A DNA stretch of 64,000 nucleotides, taken from NCBI GenBank assembly GCA_001247695.2, contig LGRX02014764.1:67080-131079 (forward strand), written 5' to 3'. How positions within the stretch are numbered: position 1 is the first letter of the stretch; every line of letters begins with the position of its first letter. This document shows, one piece after another, positions 57,140 to 64,000 of this stretch. The notes beneath the pieces were generated by a model. It saw nothing but the letters and a program-made list of their open reading frames with translations. It ran no database searches and was not told the origin of the DNA. The stretch comes from Cymbomonas tetramitiformis. Taxonomy: Eukaryota; Chlorophyta; Pyramimonadophyceae; Pyramimonadales; Pyramimonadaceae. A program made the translations under genes and the position numbers.

Positions 57140-60100
57140 GTGGCGAGCACGCTGGACTGTCTGGCGAGTGTCCTGGAGCTGCACGGGCAGCTACACGAGG
57201 CGAAGGAGGTGGCGGCACGCAGCGTGCGCCTCGGCGAGGAGCTCGGCTGGCAGGAGCACCCTAGTGCGCCTCCCTCCCACAGCTCTGCTAGCTCCCACCC
57301 ACCTTCCTCCCTGCACTGTTTCCTCCTCCCTTTTCATTCGTTCCCCCGTCACTTCTCACTCCTGGTGATGCGGGTTTACTTTGTCCTCTACGGATGCGCA
57401 GCCCTGTGGAAGTGAAAGCGTGCAATCTGAACAAGCTGGCTTGACTGCAGCTTTCGCCACAGGATTTGCAGCGGTTCCCCACCTTCAGTCAGTATACAAC
57501 ATCTCGCGCCAAGCCTAGAATGGTCCTGTGAAAAGCGCTGCAACTAACGCAGTTGCAGAACAGTTTGGCACAACCCTCAGAGACCAAAGATGGTCCCAAC
57601 GCGAAATCAAGAGCATGACGTTGAAGGATGGTTTGCATTGCACGAAGTGTAATTTCTTTAAATAAAAACTGTGGGGACTCGCGTGGTTAAAGTTGCTTTC
57701 TTGTTAATTTTCCTGTTTTGTGAGCTGTCAGATCCACGAAGTGTCCATGGGACTTCTTGACCCATAAAAACACCGAGCCGACATTTTCCCTTTTCCTACC
57801 ACTCCCTTCTCCCTTGGTCCCTCCCTACCTCCCCCCACAAATATGAAGTGTAGTTCACTTCGAGCCATGTCGTGCATGCCACATTTCCGTAAGCACCTTC
57901 CTTCCGGTGAACAAGAATAAATTCCTCGATCGAGCCTGGTGGGAGGGGAGGGGAGGGGCGATGTCAAAGACCTCACAACGGGCTTGGGAATACACGGCCG
58001 GGTGGCCTGTGCTCTTGGTGCGCGCCCTCGGAGCCCGGCGCAGCCCTTGGAAGCTCCGCAGCACCCCTCCTCCAGGCAGGCAACCCGTGAGAGAAGGCGA
58101 GCCGGTGGAAGGTGTCTCAGGGACGACCCCTGTCTTCTCATCTCCCAAAATTCCAGCTTGGACCCTTTCGAGGCGAGGTCAAGGCAAGGGTGCCAGGGCA
58201 TCTTGTGTATGTGGCTTATCCTTGGACCGATTCCTTTGGCGCTATGTGACCACAGAGCTGCACTATGTACCCACACCGAGGATCAAAGGATCCAGCACAC
58301 ACTTCGGGACACTTGTGTGTGTGTGTTTGGAAGTGATTGGTACATGCATACATACATTCATGCTGCTTTGCACTGGTTTAGAGGCGGGTGTGTGTCGGTG
58401 GTATCTTGGCACAGCCCCGCCCTGTTCTTGCATGCTTCTCACATCCACTGGGATGATGGTGGGCTGGCTTTTGTCGGCGGGCCTCATGCCACTCAGTGTG
58501 TGTGGGTGATTGCTTGAATGCTTCTCACATCCACTGGGATGATGGTGGGCTGGCTTTTGTCGGCGGGCCTCATGCCACTCAGTGTGGGTGAGTGGGTTGG
58601 GGGGGAGGGTGGGGAGGGTCATGTTGCTGTCTGGTTGGTGCGTCTATAGGATGCCATGCAATGGCGGTGTCCTGCTCTTGAATGCATTTGCCTCCTCGCG
58701 GATGTTGGTCAGGCGGACTTCGCTTGCCTTGCCTCATCCCACTCAGCACGTTCTTTTTGGGAGGGGGGACTGCAGGCAGGGGTCTTGTTTGTCTCCGGGT
58801 CTGTGCTGCCGTCCCTTTACAATTGTCGAAATGGCGAAACGGGTAAGAGAGTGTGGAATCCGGGTATCGGATCACTGCGACTCGAAACCTGGCCATGCGG
58901 ACATCGCTCCCCAGGCGCACCCGGGGTGCCCTGGAGCCGCACCGGAGGGGAGAGTCTGGGCTGTGGCATTCCCGAGTGAGGCGCTCAGTCAGCGCTCTGA
59001 AGTCGGGGAACGGGGCTTTGGGGAGGGGCAGGCGAATACGAGGTTGCGCAGAAGATGTTGGAGCGCGCGATAACCATCCGTGAGAAGAAAAGAGGGAAGA
59101 ATCATGGGGTGGACCTGTCGATGCTGTACGGTGGGCTCGCGCAAGTGCTCAAAATTAAGGCGCGCAGGCCGCTGGACCGTGCCGTTACCGCCCCATGCCC
59201 GTGTGTGACCGAAGAACAGAGGGGTGGGGGTGCGGGCTGCGGAGAGAGCATGGTGGGAAAGGCAATTCATGAGCTGCAATCTGTGTGGAGATCCAGTGCG
59301 GCACGGAGCCGACGCAGCCCGTGCCTTGCGGGATGCCACGTGGACAGAGCGCTCAAGTCGAGGAGGGGCTGCTGGGCGGCGGCGCAGGGCAAGTACCGGG
59401 AGGCAAAAGAGCTCTACACGAAAGCTCAGGAGCTGCTCGAGGAGGTGGGAAGTGGTGCGGATGCCGAGACGGCCCACATTTTGCGGGGCCTGGGAGAGCT
59501 CTTTCTCGCTCAGGTGACTCGACCCTCCGGGTCCCTCTGGGTCTGACCCTGCCAACTGCCTCAGTCCTGGGTCACCTTCGTGCTAGATGGCCGTCCGAGG
59601 GTGAGACCGCTTGCGCCGTCGCTAGCACGCATCTCCACAGACCATCGGATGCCAGTTCTGAGGGGCGCAGCGGAGTCGCTCTTGCTATGGATTGCGCGCA
59701 CATATGCCCCATACTGTAGATTGTGATTTGAGGGGTGGGGATCCAAGCTTCCTCCTGGCATACCCTTCCGGTAGTCAAGGTGCCGTATGCTTCCGTGCCG
59801 ATGACTTGCGTGCTGCTCGGGGCTCGGAGTCTGCACCGAGCCGTCACGATGTCTCTACCGGCCTCCACCAGCAAGATCGTCCGGGGCATCCATGCGGGGT
59901 ATATACTTGGTGGGAGGGCAAGACGGATTAAAGTTGGGGGTAAGTTTGATGGGACTGTCCGATTTCTGTTGGGTCGTATGTTCTATTGCGTGGTCTGAGC
60001 AATTTATTGCGACCGAGGCCTGGGCAATGTCATCAATGATGCTCCATGACCGAGGCCTGGGCAATGTCATCAATGACCGAGGCCTGGGCAATGTCATCAA

Positions 60101-63100
60101 TGATGCTCAATGACCGAGGCCTGGGCAATGTCATCAATGATGCTCCAGGACGTGAGCCTCGATGTTGCCCCTCAGCCGGGTCTCCCTCGCGCCAGCGAGC
60201 GCCAGCGAACACCTCGGCTTGCCTATCGTTGATGCCCAAATATCTCATGGGATCGAAGGGTAGGCAAGCGCCGGGGGTGGGGCCGTGGAGGGCACGTTGC
60301 AGGGCAAGTATGTGGAGGCGGAGGTGGCGTTGGAGGGGGCGCTGGAGCTGCAAGAGAGTCTGCATGGGCCGCTGGACTCCGCATGCAACCCATCCCTCGC
60401 CGGCGCCGCCAGCTCCCTCGGCCTGCTCCGTGAGGCTCAGGTGGCTCTTCACCACAGCAGCTTGCGCACACCCTGCAACCGAGGGATATGGAGTCACCAA
60501 GTGTCAACCAGAAATCATGCCCGCATTGGACACATAAACCAGTGTCACCTTAAATATGGAAAGTGTCATCAAAGGGCGAGGTTTCGGCATAACGCTCCGT
60601 GATTCTGTACCCCTCCCCACAACCCCGCAGTCTCTGCAGCCTTTTTCTGTCGTACCACACTGAGCGTTTCACCGCTCCTTCCTGCCAACCTCCGCTGCAT
60701 CCCACCCGTCCGCTCTTCTCCTAGGCGGCAGCGGTGCAGCACATTCGCACAGCCATGCCCCTGGTGGTCCTTGGCACTCGCGACCAGCTCCATCGCCTCC
60801 ACTGCTGTGTGCAGGGTTTTCTCTCCTTCCACCCAGTCGCCCTCGCTCTGCTCCCCAGAGTGTTGCAGGCCGCGGCACGCTTAAAACCGCGGCGCCCTGC
60901 AGCATGCTGTAGTGCATGACAGCAGTGTATGCAGCATGCTGTCGTGTGGTGCCTGGCAGAAGGCGCCGTCCTGATCAGGATCTGGCTCATGGGGCTTGAG
61001 TCCACAAGTCGCGCTGTGCTCGTGTCGGCTCCGAAAGCCTCCAGGAGTGCACGTGAGGAGTGGGGGGCCTCTGACGTGGAGCGGGGGGGGCGGGGCCTTC
61101 CTGCAGGGTCGCCTCAGCGATGCGGAGCGCTGCCACCTGCGCGCCCTCGCCATTCAGGAGCAGGTGCATATTCCCTTGAGACCCGCCGGCAGCGCTGCCG
61201 CCCTCGGTGTGGCCGACTGTGGCGCCACCTCCGTCAGACATCCATGCAGGCGTGTTTGGCTGTACCTCTCCGATGGACCTCGGGGAAGCCGGCTGGCGCC
61301 TGCATCAGCAAAGTGCCCGCCGATCCCTCGGTGTGCGACAGCTGCGGACCTTTCCACTGTCCCCAACCCTCGATTCGAGGAGCTAGGATCAACGTGAGCA
61401 AGCAGGCGGAGTGCGACCAAGCCGCCGGGTCGTACCGCGTTCGCCCTTGTTTGCACAAGGCCACACATCGAAAGTGCAGTCATTCAAATATGCTGCCAGC
61501 GTTTCGGTCCCGATGCCCTAGACCTGGAAGCTTGGCTGGGCAATCGCGCACGTCCCTGGAACATGCGGAGGGCTGCTTGGTGCCGTGGTCCGAGGAGCTT
61601 CGAGGCGCCGTGCGCGCGGCTGATGCCGGCAGCACACCCCGAGTGGAGCGCGCACCGCCCCCGAGCGTGCGAGGGGCGGAGAGTGCTGAGCGGGGAGCGG
61701 AGTGGAACGGCGCAGGTGTTCTGCGAGGACCACTTAGCTGTCGCGGACGCGCTTTATCGTAAGGCGGGTTTGCTGAAACGGGAAGGAAAATACAAGGAGA
61801 TGGAGCCCCTGTTTGAGCGGACCTTCGAAATCCGGTGCGAATCTCCCTTGCGGGAGGTCACACAGGGGGGGGGCTCTTATGGCAAGCATCGCACGGGTGC
61901 CGCATGGAACAGTTTAGAGAGAGCTGTGCGTATCTCGCGCCCAGAGAGCAGCTGCAGCAGTGTCCGGCATTGCTCTTTTGTTTTAGGTCCCTGCGAGGAC
62001 CCACACGGGCCGCCTCCGCCTCTCGACTCGGGGCATGCGCCTCCTCGGGGCTGCGCCTGCCGCCCACAACCTCCTTGCAGCTCCACACGGGCGCCGGGTA
62101 AGAGTGAGTCCCTTGATGGCGGTGGCATGGGACGATGCGACGGTGGCAGATCGAACTTGCTGACCACCAAGCAGGTGTATGGAACGCACCACATCGCGAT
62201 CGCGGAGGCGAAGTTCGGTGTGGCCGAGACTCATCGGTGCGTTCCTGACTGGCGGCAGCTGCAGGCCGCCCGCGGACCGCTGAGCGTCGCAGAGCGGGGA
62301 TCTGCAGCGCCCAGCAGAGTGACCGTCCGAAATTGTGCGGTGAATTATAAGTAGAGGTTTGGAGTCGAAGTTTGGGGATCTGCCAAGAGGCTGAGGCGCA
62401 CATCTGAGTGAATGTGGCTCACCCATGGAGCGATTGCTGTGGCGCACTGTGTACCCACACCGGGGATCAAAGGACTTAGCACACACTTCGGGACACTTAT
62501 CCGGACCTTAGCTCACTAGTGCAGAAATGGACCCCCTAAGCCTCACTGGGCCACCTGAGTGCCTCTGCAATTGCACTGCCTGCGAACTGAAGCTCTGCCT
62601 TCGAAGCCGGCTCACCTCTGCCCCCCAGGATGCCTGAGCCATCTCCACACCACCAAGCCTACGCTGAGAACCACCACTCTGGTCGCTGCTTTCCTCAAAG
62701 CCTGGTCTCAAGAGAGCTTGTCCGCCCACCACCCGTGTTGTGTTCCAAAGGGTCGTCCCAAGGGGCTGAGAATGATAGAGTGAATTGCTTCCCTCCGACC
62801 TTGCGCGCCCGCCACCGAACTGCACTTGCAACCATCTACCCCCAACACCAACTCGATGGGACTGAAGCTCTGGTTTCTGTTTGGTATCTGGGCTTCGGCT
62901 AGTGGCTCTTCCCAGCTGAGGACTGTCATCACTGGAGCTTGAGAGACGCTGCAGTATCACGTCCCGTCGTAATTCCACGCATTGTGTGGGCACCAACATG
63001 CACACAAGTCGGGTGCGTTGTGGCGAAAGGCTGTGCTGATGTTGGTGGCGGGAGGCTTCATGGTGTGCAGACTGCTGGCCAGGTACAAGAAGGCGAGGGA

Positions 63101-63648
63101 GACGTACAACGAGGTGCTACAGATCCGGTGCGGCACTGCTCAGGGGCGTGCCTTGAAGTGTGTGACCGCCCAAGTCTTCCGAGGTCGGCACATGAGTCGT
63201 GGAAACAACGGAGTCCGGCTCTGCTGGCGAAGAAGGTACTTGCTCGAAGGGGTCCAACCTTGCATCGGACCGTCAGCGGTTGAATCGTCGTCCGCTGCAT
63301 GTTCAGGTACAAGGTGCAAGGCAAAGTGCACGCCGACGTGGCGCTCACAATGTACGCGCAGGGTGAGCCCCTCCTCACGTGCAGCGATCAGCGCTCGTGC
63401 GCCGCTGCGCAATCGCGAGTGAGGTACCTGCAGGTGTGATCCCAGCACCGCAAAAGCAGGTGAGCAGAGACGCCTGGTGCGCCTTTCACGGCGTGCGACA
63501 CGTGAATAGCACAGCGGGGATCCGGCATGGAACAAGTTCGAGGAATTGAGGACTCCTTCGTCAATGGGGGCTGGCAGGTCTCTTAGAGTGTGCCACAGGG
63601 CACTACTACGAAGCAAGCACCCACTATGAGCGTGCGCTTGCCATTCAG
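57140..63648 (+). CDS. Giant TPR protein, continuation (10 exons, runs off edge)
   Basis: Exons 57140-57263, 59032-59159, 59388-59513, 60303-60440, 61107-61163, 61716-61834, 62150-62236, 63083-63127, 63307-63362 and 63599-63648 keep one frame, about 310 codons. They carry TPR pieces such as LDCLASVLELHGQLHEAKEV, GKYREAKELYTKAQ and ALAIQEQVFCEDHLAVADAL. The acceptor at 57140 is phase 0 while the exon ending 56643 is phase 2. At least one exon is therefore missed, or the junction is broken, and TPR helices also appear to be missing between 57263 and 59032. The donors after 59159 (AAG then GCGCGC) and 63648 (CAG then GCACAC) would be GC rather than GT. No stop codon or C-terminal domain is reached, so the gene extends beyond the window. 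It is almost certainly the same gene as 44732-56643. Confidence 0.68.
58430..58590 (+). repeat. Two-copy direct duplication, about 75 bp
   Basis: The segment starting GCTTCTCACATCCACTGGGA is present twice (about 58433 and 58520) with near identity, within the long intron 57264-59031. Confidence 0.88.
60011..60150 (+). repeat. 28-37-bp minisatellite, four copies, intronic
   Basis: GACCGAGGCCTGGGCAATGT recurs at about 60011, 60048, 60075 and 60112. Spacing is unequal because one copy lacks the GATGCTCCA tail. Lies in the intron 59514-60302. Confidence 0.88.
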
Positions 63649-64000
63649 GCACACCCCTGCCCTCCAGCTCGTCATCCCTCAACCTCCCCCCGCTGCGCTC
63701 TACGAGCGCCTCAACTTTTTGTAGCAATCACAAGTCCAGCTTCTGCTCTCCCCAAAATATCAGATCAAAGTTATGCAGCAAGAAACGGCCATCGCGTCGG
63801 GGGAGGCTCGCCACTGCCCCACTCTGTTCTCACAGGAAGGCTCTTGCAATCTTGGTTTTTGTGTCGATAGATCATTTCAAATGGAGTCACATCCGATGGA
63901 TCCATGAGTCCGACTTGTTCTCATCCGACGGATCCATGAGTCCGACTTGTTCTCATCCGACGGATCCATGAGTCCGACTTGTTCTCATCCGACGGATCCA
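63649..64000 (+). repeat. Right-edge intron with 32-bp tandem repeat
   Basis: From 63889 to the end of the window a 32-bp unit (GACGGATCCATGAGTCCGAC and flanks) repeats about three and a half times and runs off the edge. It is probably another intron of the giant TPR gene, since the last exon found ends at 63648. Confidence 0.8.

Noticed and set aside
1..64000. Bacterial origin or contamination
   Set aside because: Spliced genes, a plastid transit peptide, a PHD finger, retroelements and satellites make the DNA nuclear eukaryotic.

Overview
The window looks like nuclear DNA of a photosynthetic green-lineage eukaryote, most likely a unicellular alga. Genes are split by GT-AG introns, with a few apparent GC-AG introns. 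Two genes encode plastid-targeted chlorophyll-binding ELIP-type proteins. The intergenic DNA is crowded with retroelement and DNA-transposon debris. A prasinophyte such as Cymbomonas would fit the mixture of TPR genes and retroelements, but that assignment is inference.

Layout. 1.0-6.15 kb is a large inverted duplication carrying two near-identical, four-exon ELIP-like genes head to head (2054-3192 minus, 3953-5091 plus). 7.7-9.8 kb is a broken non-LTR retrotransposon with a 179-bp foldback element inside its endonuclease region. 10.9-19.7 kb (minus) is a 13-exon gene. It encodes an N-terminal MGC acylation signal, a module with SHTW, FYLDIFAVNQH and WCLYEL motifs, and then about nine TPR units. 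21.6-24.9 kb (minus) is a decayed Ty3/gypsy-like pol region. Unusually, it combines a C5-cytosine-methyltransferase tail, an integrase, a PHD finger and a second methyltransferase-like domain. 25.0-42 kb is a transposon graveyard. It holds a 1.08-kb element with inverted ends and a target duplication, a three-exon DUF7869-type transposase-like gene, a 559-bp foldback, a 182-bp satellite alternating between two variants, a 40-bp perfect palindrome and two gag copies. 42.8-43.8 kb (minus) is a two-exon Oms1-like methyltransferase gene. From 44.7 kb to beyond the right edge, the plus strand carries a giant TPR gene. I can place 30 exons over 18.9 kb, with tandem repeats filling its introns.

How parts relate. 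I derived the exon chains of both TPR genes by matching splice-site phase and TPR periodicity. The chain is closed everywhere except one junction in the first gene (between 19156 and 19042) and one in the second (between 56643 and 57140). In both genes introns recur at the same place in the TPR, the Gln-Gly turn between helices A and B. The single-copy genes and the mobile elements show no evident functional link.
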